From Tubulanus polymorphus (Eukaryota > Nemertea > Palaeonemertea > Tubulaniformes > Tubulanidae), in the NCBI RefSeq assembly GCF_964204645.1, contig NC_134030.1, positions 9,236,278 through 9,300,277 on the forward strand: 64,000 nucleotides of DNA, read 5' to 3'. The translations under genes were made by a program, and so were the position numbers. The notes under the pieces are model-generated. The model made no database searches. It saw only the letters and a program-made list of their open reading frames with translations, and had not been told where the DNA came from. This document shows positions 34,984-59,048 of this stretch, piece after piece (position 1 is the stretch's first letter; each line of letters begins with the position of its first letter).

Positions 34984-35998
34984 ATGAGTCAGTTCGAATA
35001 CGAAAAAGACCCTCCGTTTCGAGAGATGGTTCGGGCATCGGGACAGGCTGAGGTTTGGACTCATACTCACGACGAACTGAAATTCACGCAGTTCGGCTGG
35101 CGAAGTACAACGAAGGATACCGCCTACGGAACTCCGACTTTGATCGGGAATTGGAACGAAAAACGATTCGATATAGGAGAATTGAAAAAGAGCAAGAGAT
35201 TGCCGTCACAGGTAAAAAAGGAAATCGATATCTTATCAATTTTTGGAGTTTAATTCTAATCAAATGTTTATTCTTCAAACAACGGTTTTTAAAATAGAAA
35301 AAAAAACAAATCTTGAGTTTTTTTTCCAAGAAACTATCTATACCAGTAAGTTCTTTCCAAGAAACAATCCATATCATGGGGTCCACAAAAAATATTTCTT
35401 TCCATTTGATTAATTATTAATCTGATTTCGGCAGCCCTGTGTTAGAGTTAAATTTTTTATCCGTGAATTTTCAGGAGTTCCACAGTGAATAAAAGTAATA
35501 ATCGAAATCTATAATAACGCATCCATTTTTTCTTTCTGAAATAAATTTATCATTGCCATTTTATTCATTGCCAATTTCCTGTCTATCAGCCGACCATAGA
35601 CGGGACTAGTACTTTCGTAATGTAAAAAAAGATAGAAAAATGTCGGAAAGTTTAATCTGTTTTTTACAATCTTTTTTTACATTGATACATTTTCAGTACG
35701 ACCATTATTTCGAAACAACTTACAAAAATAGCTACAATCTTGGACCGCACCAAGTTCCAGAGGAGTTAAAGCACCTTAAAGGTATTTTTTCGAGAGGTTG
35801 ATATTGAAATTAAAATCAACGTTTGATATTTCATCGAGGCATTTTTTTGTAATTGCAGCTCGCCATCCGCATGCACATCCGGCTCACCAACCAGAATTAG
35901 ACAGCAAAGAACTGAAAAGCATTTATAACAGTTTCGAAACCACTCAACGTGCATCGTACATGCATCCAACGGTCAGAAAAACTCCGTTGAGTAAATGA
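34984..35998 (+). CDS. CFAP68: CFAP68 (C11orf1 family), complete, 3 exons
   Basis: Exons 34984..35211, 35697..35781 and 35859..35998 (TGA at 35996-35998) join in phase to 150 codons plus stop. The product matches recalled human C11orf1 closely: AEVWTHTHDELKFTQFGWRS, LIGNWNEKRFDIG, LPSQ|YDHYFETTYKNSYN and AHQPELD against human GEVWTDWNN, QYGWRCTT, LMGNWNQERYDL, LPSQFGHYFETTYDTSYN and GHQPELD. The family is a microtubule inner protein of motile-cilium doublets. The exon 1 donor follows CCGTCACAG. The ATG follows a run of CATC repeats. Introns are 485 and 77 bp, and an AATAAA lies about 107 bp past the stop. Confidence 0.92.
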
Positions 35999-36104
35999 TA
36001 CCATGTACGTGTCCGTTTGGACCAGAGCAAGATCTTAGAATAAGATCCCTAATGTGTGCGATTTCCAGTGTGTGACTTTGGGTGCTATTTTTAGTTTAGG
36101 TGTA

Positions 36105-36110
36105 AATAAA
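36105..36110 (+). terminator. Polyadenylation signal of CFAP68
   Basis: AATAAA lies 107 bp after the CFAP68 stop codon in GGTGTAAATAAAAAG. It is the first such hexamer downstream on this strand. Confidence 0.65.
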
Positions 36111-37053
36111 AAGTATTATCTAACGTGATCTTGTTTGTTTTCCGGCTCCGTAACTTCTTTAAACACTATCCTATTTATTGGATAAAAGCTTATTATTGCG
36201 TCATCGGCTCTTCACTCGCGGTTGGACGCGACCAAGCCCTGGCAAGCAAGGATGATTGAAATTGCACACCACACGTCAAAGCGAGCGATGTTAGAGTGCT
36301 GTAGGAAATATTTTTACAGGAAATTATTCTTTTTCACAGTAGAGTGTCTGCCCTTCCGTTGTTTGCTCCGTCACTGGCGACCGGCCGAAATGCACTAAAA
36401 CAAATCTGCAACACTTGAAACGATAAAACATCCGGCGCAATATATTTAGAATATTTTTATTTAGAACATTTTTAAATCACTTACTGGCAGACGGCTATCC
36501 AATCGATGTTCATTTTGACTTACATAGTTCAACGTGTCCGGGAAATGAAATAGGGCTACTGAAATAAAATCGAACGGGGTTTGCATTCTACTGAAACGAT
36601 TCGTTAATGATTAGTTTATGTTGCAGTTAGCGCCAAATGTCATAACTAAAGCTGAATATTTTGTGGAGTGAATGTAGTTTGTTTTTAAATAGAAATAAAT
36701 TAATAAGTCCGGTGTCACCTTAGTCAGGCTTACAGTGCATTATCTCACGGCTTTCCCTGAACCGGCAAACGATTCAGAGGGGTTTGTCAGTTGGGAGGCC
36801 CGGCCGGTTTATAGATTATAATGAATCACCATTCCCGGTACTGAACAAGATAGAAATGTAGATCTATCGATACATTATAATACAAAGTTACTTGATTAAA
36901 GTGTAAAAATAAAAAACGACGATATCTATTTCAGAATTCACTCATCGGCATGTGAGGATCTTCCTGAGGAGTACTCCGACCGTAATCGGGAGCATTGCGG
37001 TTAGATTCAGATGCTACACACGAGAGAGGGCAGCACTTTGTTTACTAACAACC
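36111..37053. other. Intergenic interval between CFAP68 and HOATZ
   Basis: No gene was seen. HOATZ 5' UTR and promoter should lie in the right part (about 36900-37053). Repeats here were not matched to others in the window. Confidence 0.4.
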
Positions 37054-38885
37054 ATGGCAGCCACGACGGTTGTCAATTTGGGTATGCCCAGAGAAACTAC
37101 CGAGTTTTCGGGCTCGTCGCAGGAAGATGTGGTGCACGCAAAAAATTTCTGGCAATCGTTGCAACTTCATCCACCGATGGAATCGCGTCTGGTGTCGAGC
37201 GATATCCGACAAAGATTGAAGAAAGCACCTGTGGGCCGCCAACGTAAGATCTCTGTCGTCGACTCTCTGCGACTCCTGTCCTGACCCTTATTATCCTCCT
37301 CGACCTCAGCAGTCAGTCAATCAAAATTATTTCTAATTGAATGCAAACTTCTGCAACCTACACCCATTCATTTTCTTCGTGACAGTTGCCACAATTGTCA
37401 AGAACGTTGTAAATTCAACATAGCCAAAAAGCACGGCCGGTTGCTCAAAAGTTGGTTAGAGTTAACCAGTGGATAGTTGATATGGTGACAATTGAAATTT
37501 CATTGTTACTATGGTATTTAACGGCCGGTTATCTTAAACCAACTTTTGAGCAACTGGCCCCTGGTTTTCAAGAGTCGCTTTTTAGCACAATTTCTCAGCC
37601 CTGCAATATGGTTTCCTGCAGAAACAGCAATTTTCACTGTACCGGTAGTTCTCATTAGGGAATCGCTTCTGAAAACGCATGTCATTGATTTTGAATTCTA
37701 TTGACCTGGTACACATGTGCTTGATTTGCAATTAGCCACTCTTGGCTTTTCTCATGTAGCAAAAAGCTTCCTGAAACCAGCCTTAAATCAGGAGTGGATC
37801 TTTTTCGGAAAATGGGAAGATGGCAGCCTCAAGTTACAATATGTTCCCAAAAGTCCTTAAGGGCCCGACAAACAGTGATCCATTATTATAGCATTCCTAC
37901 TTGTAATTCTTTCAAGCTGCGCCATCTCATAATAATAATCTAACTTCATTGTTCCATTTTAGCCAAGAATTATGTCTATGTTCCGATACAAGAAGATGAA
38001 AGTAAGTGGCCCGATCTCCAAACAAATTTGAAATACGGTATAGAATACCGATCTAAAACTAATAGGAATTCACTTGGGTTTCAGAATTAAAAAACTTTTT
38101 ACTGAAAGCTAAACACGAGGAACACCAGGTTCAAATGAAACGAATCAGAGAATTGGCGCTAAAAAAACAGGAGACTAGATCTTTGCTATCAGCTCAACGG
38201 GTTCATAGAATGCAGGTAAACTGAATGAAAGATTCAGACTATTTTCAGCCTACTCGAGCTTATCCTTGTCAGTTATTGATTAGACTGTGTATAACTACTG
38301 TGGTTTTGTCAGTAACTGGACTATTAACGATGCAGTCATCAAACAGACTAGTCACTAAGTCAGTAACCGAACTCTGATGAAGTTAGTAATTGGACTATGG
38401 CTCAGTCAGTAAAGCAAACTTAGTAACTTGATCGCGTAAGAAGTTAGTGACTGGACTGATGTATTTTCTCGATATTTTCAAAAGGTTTCAGTTTATAATA
38501 TATCAAAACCTTCATGCCAATGAAAGATACTACCATACCTAGGCAACTCATCAATAATCAACATCCTCAGGCTTTTTAGAATAACTGATTTCCATTTTAC
38601 AAAAATTAAGATATATTTCTTAAATCCACTTTAAAATGCATTTCTTCAATCCTGTGGCCGTAATTTTACTATTTCGGTGAATGTATAAATTTAAATCGGA
38701 TGATCTTAATTTTGTAGCAAGAACTGATTTCGAATCACGTCGGTTTGAAACCGATCGATCCACCACGGTCGGGACCAGCTCGAGTAACGCCGACCGACGA
38801 AATCAATCCGCAAGATTGCCTTAAACAACTCGACGAATTCGATGAAAACAGAACGTTAGAAAATACGAATAAAATCAGTAGTTGA
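37054..38885 (+). CDS. HOATZ: HOATZ (C11orf88)-like cilia protein, complete, 4 exons
   Basis: Exons 37054..37243, 37963..38001, 38085..38215 and 38718..38885 give 175 residues plus stop (528 bp, in frame). The ATG has an ACCATGG context. An upstream in-frame frame begins only at GTG and was not used. Compared with recalled human [21 protein letters not shown] lines up with [25 protein letters not shown] with YPPSESQLV, and the helix [16 protein letters not shown] through QELIS with EKVKYLQKAKTREE through KELIS. HOATZ is needed for motile cilia and flagella in mouse. The C-terminal tail ([18 protein letters not shown]) is not conserved in my memory of the human protein. Intron 1 carries a MITE and intron 3 degenerate CAGTAACTGGAC repeats. 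Confidence 0.8.
37435..37562. repeat. MITE inside HOATZ intron 1
   Basis: GGCCGGTTGCTCAAAAGTTG at the left and CAACTTTTGAGCAACTGGCC at the right are inverted repeats of about 25 bp. The same TTTTGAGCAACTGG string appears in the elements at 3955 and 8482, suggesting shared ends. Confidence 0.75.
38255..38465 (+). repeat. Degenerate CAGTAACTGGAC tandem units in HOATZ intron 3
   Basis: Variants of AGTCAGTAACTGGACT recur about six times at roughly 25-40 bp spacing (TCAGTAACTGGACTATT, TCAGTAACCGAACTCTG, TTAGTAATTGGACTATG, TTAGTGACTGGACTGAT). There is no coding sense. Confidence 0.55.
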
Positions 38886-40248
38886 TGTCTATACTCAGTA
38901 AATCCTAGCGACGACTAAAATTTGATTATCACTTAACTGATCATTCGTTTGGGGTCATGTATGAAATATGTGCACTTTACTTTCTAACCCTATCCTACAT
39001 ATTACCCAACATCTAATCGGCTTGCAGATTATAGGCCTAGTGGAACCTTGTTAGAACGATTCTGTTAGACTCGTTTATTACGATGATTTCCGGCATGTCC
39101 CAGCTAAGATGTTTAAGCTTAGGATACTATGAAACCGGTTAGATACGGCAATTTCCCATTGGCCCACTCGTATCGAGGTTCCGCTGTATTTGGTGATAAA
39201 ATATATGTGTATTTGTGGAGAAAGTAGTTGAGGTTGCCAGGGGAATTCTTTAAATATCCTAAGTACCAATATATCAATTGAATATAAGATTAAGGTTACC
39301 GTTTTACACTGCATTTTTTAGAAAAATGTAAAGCCTCCAAAGCAATGATGTGGAAATGATATGAAGCAGGTTCAGTCTTTAATTGAGTGTGCACATATTT
39401 CAAAGATACCCGTCATGTCGAAATTCAACTGTTCTTGCTCCAGAGCGCTGAATGTGATGTACATAACACTTTCCTTTGAAAATAAATTTTTAATTTTTTG
39501 TAACGAATAAACCGGCTTCTTTCTTGTATGAAAATGTCAGCTGTGAATATCAACCCAGAAATGAGAACAAAAAATACATCACAACGTTCTTAATATCAAT
39601 ATAAAAGACATATATTACCATAGTATATAAATACATTATACAGGACACGCACATGGTATTACTAATGAGAATATAGGCTTACAGTAAAAATCTGCCTCAT
39701 CCAGAACAATGACATCATATTTTACGTAAATGGTACATTCATGTAAACAGGGAGGTAACTGAATTGTTACCAGATTTAATAAACAGATACCGATGAAGCG
39801 GGATCAACTGTTAGTTCAAAATGGCTTTGAGATGCTTAAAACTACGTACACATATCTACATTGTCGCAAAAAAGGCTAACTTTACTACTTTAAAGCTACT
39901 TAGATGTTTTGAACTATTTTTAGATTGCACGTACTGCTAATATGAGTAAAGTATCTGATTAATTCGCAGATTCATCTACAGGTAAGCACTGACTGACTTT
40001 TGTAAACCGATGGACGAGGATTTTTCACCCAGACTTTTGGACAATATCCAGATTTCGTACTATGGATGAATATAGGCATCGAGCATTACTATATTTCTAA
40101 CACTGAAATATTTTGAATCGCGAGTTAAGTGAACTTGACTTGCAGTTGACATAACCAAGACCAGTAAACTAACGTTGAAATATCTTTCGATCCAGTTATT
40201 CCAAATAACCGTAAATGCAAATTTTCTTTCAGCTTTATCTCGATATAG
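38886..40248. other. Convergent intergenic interval: 3' UTRs of HOATZ and SMARCC
   Basis: HOATZ and SMARCC point towards each other. Two plus-strand AATAAA hexamers at 39481-39486 and 39506-39511 are candidates for HOATZ polyadenylation, implying a 3' UTR of about 600 bp. No good minus-strand hexamer was identified near the SMARCC stop. No other gene was seen. Confidence 0.5.
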
Positions 40249-53658
<13,410 letters not shown>

Positions 53659-54336
53659 TTTGTATTTCGCTGCATATCGCCGGAGCCATCCTTGTTAGGC
53701 GCCGTAGGTGCAATCGACAGACTCCGCATGACTCCGATCACTTTGATCAGCCGTCTCATAATCATTCCAAATGCCTAATGTTTGCCATGAAATGCAAGTT
53801 GATATTTTCATCGAATTATATATTAAACTAAATAAGTGCAAACCTTGTTCAAGGTCTTTTCTATCTTTTTCCTTAATCTTGAAATATACCGGTGTCATTG
53901 TTTCCTTTTGTAATTCGTTAATTCGTAGTCCATGCCCATAAGAAAATGTCGGCGTTTGAAATGAGATTACACTATTTTGATCATTTTACGATGCTTGAGA
54001 AGTCTGTTCAATAGATAAGAGGTGCCAATATTCGTGTTAAGGTTAAAACTTTGTCGAATCGGGTATCTGACAGAGGTGTCTATATCGGATATTGCTTTTT
54101 CGCCATGCGGTTCTCTCTTTGAATTCGTGGAGCACTTCAATCGTATATTTTACTCATGAAGTACTCTTTTGTATTGTTTCGTCGTCAATTACTTCCAAAC
54201 TATCTCGTATTTTCTCTGATACCGCGATACAACGCTTCCTAAGTCGACCACTCAAGCTGCCGATATAAATAAAAACGTGAATCTACATGAAATAATCGTA
54301 TTCCACGTATTAACGCTGAATGAAGCTCACGCGAAA
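53659..54336. promoter_or_regulatory. Head-to-head interval between SMARCC and the first lectin gene
   Basis: Start codons diverge and are 678 bp apart. A TATAAAT motif at 54264-54270, 67 bp before the lectin ATG, fits a focused promoter for the secreted gene. SMARCC has no obvious TATA, as expected for a broadly expressed gene. Start sites are inferred only. Confidence 0.4.
54264..54270 (+). promoter_or_regulatory. Candidate TATA box of the mucin-lectin gene
   Basis: TATAAAT within CCGATATAAATAAAAACG would place transcription start near 54295, leaving a 5' UTR of about 40 bp before the signal-peptide ATG at 54337. No other strong core element was seen in this interval. Confidence 0.4.
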
Positions 54337-57300
54337 ATGGTTTCGTCTTTTGTGAGAATATCAGCGATTGTTATGTTATTATTTTCTGCGAAAATAAACG
54401 CAAACTCTAAAGCCCGACGCAATTTCATCTCGGTGCCGAAGTTACCTGGAAATGAATACTACCAATGTCCAGACGAAGAGACATTGGAAATCAACTGCGC
54501 CGGAAAATGCACAAGGCTTGGAAACAAAGATTGTGTGGGATTCTTTTTTAGTGACCAGAAATCATCCGGTGTTCGGTGCTTTCTGATAATGGAAAGAAAA
54601 GAAGATTGTAGCAGAGCACAACAACTAGAAAACGTCAAAGGTTCCATCTACGTCAATGTTGGTATGTATGTTAAACAGTTATATTAATTCCTTCAAGTAA
54701 AGTCGCCGTACATTAGAAACAAATCAGATAATCCTTTATTTCACCTTATATTAGTTGAGATTTATTCTGAAATATACACGTAGACCTACATGTAGGATGG
54801 AAATTGTTCTGTTTCATTGCCGCCAATCTAACTATCCCAGTATTTTTAGTGCCGTTTTTTTCATTAGTTCGATTACGGAAACACCGACGAACTTTTCCGA
54901 TTGCTAGGCATAAAAAAAAAAATTTAATTTTCATTTCCCCCCCGCCCCTCATTATTAAACGTAGATATGAACATAGAAATAAACAGCTATAACTTTTTCC
55001 ACTGCCACATAATCCTTTGACATCACGCACAAAAATTGCAGTGGACAATGGTGTTCTAATGGTAATATATATTTGTTGGGTTCGTTCAGTGAATAGCGTC
55101 TCTTGTAAAATGACGGCGTCAGTTATGTGTGTAGGCAATAAACAGACAATATTCGGGTATCAAGACGACCTCAAAATTAAGCAAATTTTTATTCATTTTT
55201 CAAATTCCACTCCCCGATCACTTCATTCATTCTCCTTTTATTGTTTTTCTTTTATTGCGCATCCTTTTTGTTTTTGTCTGTTTGTTGTTATTGTTGTTTT
55301 CTTCATTTACAATCTTATACTTTTGATCTATGAGGAATAAATTGAAATTGGATTTGTTTAAAGAAATATTTTTCTTTTTGATTAAACTCCAAAGTCCACC
55401 AAATCCGTAATCCAACTTAAAATGTGAAAAATTACGTCCCAAGGATAATAAACGAGTAATTGTACGGCTCCAAACTATGTATGTACATCATGGTTTGTGC
55501 ATATTCCAAAGCGCGAGTGTAGACTATAAATTATTATATTACTTCCGTTGATATGCGGTGTCGTCTTTTTTCAGATATCGCATACAACATGTCATTGTTA
55601 ACAGAAGTAACCCCTCAAACAACTACTCATGTTGGTGCAGGCTCTAGTCTAATGACAACAGAACCTACTGCATCAAAGACTGAATTGACTAGAGGAGCTA
55701 GCATCGGAACAGCAACAACCGTAAGAACAACTTCTACACCTCGAGCTGAATTGACTAGTGGAGCCAGCATGGGAACAGCAACAACTGTAAGAGCGACTTC
55801 CACATCTCAGACTGAATCGACTAGTGGAGCTAGCATCGGAACAACTACAACTGTAAGAACAACTTCTACACCTCAAGCTGAATCGACTAGAGGGGCTAGC
55901 ATGGGAACAGCAACAACTGTAAAAACACCTTCCACATCTCAAGCTGAATCGACGAGTGGCGTCAGCGTAGGAACAGCAACAACTGTAAGAACAACTTCTA
56001 CACCTCAAGCTGAATCGACTAGTGGAGCCAGCATCGGAACAGCAACAACTGTAAGAGCGACTTCCACATCTCAGACTGAATCGACTAGTGGAGCTAGCAT
56101 CGGAACAACTACAACTGTAAGAACAACTTCTACACCTCAAGCTGAATCGACTAGAGGGGCTAGCATGGGAACAGCAACAACTGTAAAAACACCTTCCACA
56201 TCTCAAGCTGAATCGACGAGTGGCGTCAGCGTAGGAACAGCAACAACTGTAAGAACAACTTCTACACCTCAAGCTGAATCGACTAGTGGAGCCAGCATCG
56301 GAACAGCAACAACTGTAAGAGCGACTTCCACATCTCAGACTGAATCGACTAGTGGAGCTAGCATCGGAACAACTACAACTGTAAGAACAACTTCTACACC
56401 TCAAGCTGAATCGACTAGAGGGGCTAGCATGGGAACAGCAACAACTGTAAAAACACCTTCCACATCTCAAGCTGAATCGACGAGTGGCGTCAGCGTAGGA
56501 ACAGCAACAACTGTAAGAACAACTTCTACACCTCAAGCTGAATCGACTAGTGGAGCCAGCATCGGAACAGCAACAACTGTAAGAGCGACTTCCGCATCTC
56601 AGACTGAATCGACCAGCAGAGCTAGTATAAGAACAGCAACAACTGTAAGAACAACTTCCACATCTCAGACCGAATCGATTGGTGGAACAAGCATAGGAAC
56701 AACTACACGTTTAGAAGCAACTTCCAACTCTCAACCTGAATCGACGAGTGGCGTCAGCGTGGGAACAGCAACAACTGTAGGAGCGACTTCTACATCTAGT
56801 CCTAAATCGACCAGCGGAGCTAGCACGGGGACAGCTTCAACTGTAGGAGATGGTGCCAGTACATCGACAGCGATGGCGCCTGGAACCACAAAAACTACTG
56901 CAACTATTATGAAAACTGCTTCAACCGTAGGAATTCCTAGTACATCGTCAACTGCCACATCGGGACCGACTGATGATTCAAGCAAGGGAACAACTACAAC
57001 TGTAGGAGCTGGTTTATCGCCAACGACGATGCCTGAAACCAAAAAAATGAATGCAGCTAGTACGGGAACAATAACGACTGGAGGAGCTTCATCTGGACCG
57101 ACAAGTGCAGCTAGCATGGGAACAACTGATCGAGCAGTTACGGGTTCTATCGTATCGACAACGGTAACTCAATCAACTACCGTAAGTAGCATAGGGACAA
57201 CTACAGCCGTAGGAGCTGGTTCTAGTATATTCACAGCTGCTACCTCCCAAACTGACCCAACTAGTGTAGCATCCACGGGGACGACTTCCGCCATAGATGT

Positions 57301-58615
57301 GGGCAGTAGCGATTCAACAACAACAACAACAACAACAACCAGAAGTGAAGAATCAACCAGTACAAGTGCAACTATCAAAGCAACAACAAATTCAGCAGGT
57401 GTTAATTCTAGCGTATCGATAACTACATCTCAAACAAGCGCAGCTAACATTGGAACAGTCACAAATGTAGGCGATAGTGCGAGTGTTTCGGCAACCATGT
57501 CTACATCTGAAACAACTTCTTGGGAGAATATACCTACAACGTTACCAACTACTGCTACAGTGGATGGGGGTACAAGTAAAATAATAACCTCCGCACATCA
57601 AAGTACAGTTAGTGCAGATTTGAGCACTGACGCGATAGTTGGCACGTCTAAAACTGGAACAACAGAAACTGTGGTATTGGAAACTACCTATTCAAAAATG
57701 GATGCTGCGCCAACGGTGCTAACTGACACAGTAGGTACTAAAACCCCCTCTAGCATAACAAACACTATTGCTACCACGTCTTCAACTGCCAGCATCAAGA
57801 CTTCATCAGGGGTAACAAGCCAAGCGATTACTAAATCTGTTTCACCAACTGTAACGACAACCGCATCTATAGTATCGTCAACTACAGCTGCTAATCATAC
57901 GAAACGTTGTGCGTCGGGTTTCAAGAAAGTCACTACAGCCAATGGTGATTTGGCGTGTTTCAAATTGTTCGGCTGGGATCGTTTATCATGGAACGCGGCG
58001 CGTGCGGCCTGCCATCACAACGGAGCCAAGCTGGCCGAACCGCAAACTGTAGAGATGTTCGACAAACTGGTGTATGAATTTTTCACAGGTTCAGATGCGA
58101 TAAACCAAACAGGTAACATATTTGGGAAATATTTGATTCTTGGGTTGCTGGATTATGTAACAACCAGTGATTGTAAGGGTATGCTGTTGCAGCCTGTGTA
58201 ACATTCTTAATCTATTTATTGACAAAAGTTAGACAAGGGACGCTTTGCATTTTCCGATGAATCCTATGCATATTTCGTTTTCATAATTGATATGAGCTCT
58301 ATTATTACCAATGTTTTATTTTGAATAAGACCATGTGTTTTCCTATTCTGTTTACTAACTCACCTCATGAATCTTATTTCTTATTGCAAAGAAGCTGTCG
58401 GTACTTCACTCATCTGGCTGGGCTTGTTCGATGAAGATAAGTCGGGACCTGCACCATCGAAGTGGCAGACCACGGGAAAGATGATCGAGTACACAAACCG
58501 ATGGGATGAAGAAAACCCTATTTCGGGTTGTTCTTGCAAGGGCATTCGAAGACCTTCCTACCGATTAGCTGGGGGAAAGTGCAGGGTAATAATGCCATAT
58601 ATTTGCGAACAATAG
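54337..58615 (+). CDS. Secreted PAN-mucin-C-type lectin protein, complete, 3 exons
   Basis: Exons 54337..54661, 55575..58112 and 58392..58615 sum to 3087 bp (1028 residues plus TAG), with both introns in phase 1. The order is a signal peptide (VRISAIVMLLFSAKINANS), a PAN/apple-like cysteine domain (about 40-105, with YQCPDEE, CAGKCTRLGNKDCVGF, VRCFLI), about 760 residues of Thr/Ser/Ala repeats expected to carry O-glycans, and a C-type lectin domain (about 886-1028: CASGFKKVTT, LACFKLFGWDRLSWNAARAA, SLIWLGLFDED, GGKCRVIMPYICEQ). The calcium/sugar motif is not canonical: DEENPIS stands where EPN or QPD is usual. Likely an extracellular mucus or immune-recognition protein; the ligand cannot be inferred. 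The ATG was chosen because it immediately precedes the hydrophobic leader. Confidence 0.85.
55680..56830 (+). repeat. 66-bp coding tandem repeat with 264-bp higher-order unit
   Basis: The 22-residue unit (ESTSGASIGTATTVRATSTS type) repeats about 17 times. Sets of four units form a 264-bp block: GAGCGACTTCC occurs at 55791, 56055, 56319 and 56583, exactly 264 bp apart, and blocks are nearly identical over about 800 bp. Units at both ends of the array are more diverged, the usual sign of unequal exchange in the middle. Copy number may be collapsed or expanded in assembly. Confidence 0.93.
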
Positions 58616-59048
58616 AACTAATCAATGTTTGATTATTAAGTACTTCAACATGATGCTGGCTGTTTGTACTGTACAATTTTACACGAATTTTGAACATAAA
58701 CATAATAATGGAATATTACTCATTTTTGGTCTTAAATATGCCTGTGGTCTCTGATGTAATAAACAATATCATGCACTTCTGTCTGTTAGTCTGGATTTGC
58801 CTTGTATTTTAGTGTCTACGTCAAAGCATGTAATTACGCAGGCAAGTGATTTGCCAACGAAAGTCATTAGAACCTAACAGCTAACAGCATGATACGCGAA
58901 TAGACCTTTTTGGTCTTGCGCGGTAAACCGATATGACAATTATGATTATTTGATAATTAATAGAACATCGATAGCGTACAGCTACATTTATGATGTGATG
59001 AAGTTGATACATAATATCCCTATTACTGTTCTCGCTCTCTCGTCGGAA
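58616..59048. other. Intergenic interval in the lectin cluster with polyadenylation signal
   Basis: AATAAA at 58758-58763, 143 bp after the stop, is the likely 3' processing signal of the upstream gene. The remainder must contain the promoter of the second lectin gene; no clear TATA box was seen. Confidence 0.5.

Noticed and set aside
36952-37053. Longer HOATZ N terminus read from 36952
   Set aside because: The upstream frame begins with GTG, not ATG; the ATG at 37054 has a strong context and the residues match the family start.
55673-56536. 287-residue Cys/Ser/Arg-rich open frame on the minus strand
   Set aside because: It is the mirror image of the mucin tandem repeat; the repeat periodicity keeps the antisense frame open. 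The plus strand carries leader, splice sites and lectin domain.
56731-57378. Two Val-rich minus-strand frames of 128 and 69 residues
   Set aside because: Antisense shadow of Thr codons (ACA/ACT read backwards as TGT/AGT-type codons) in the mucin exon.
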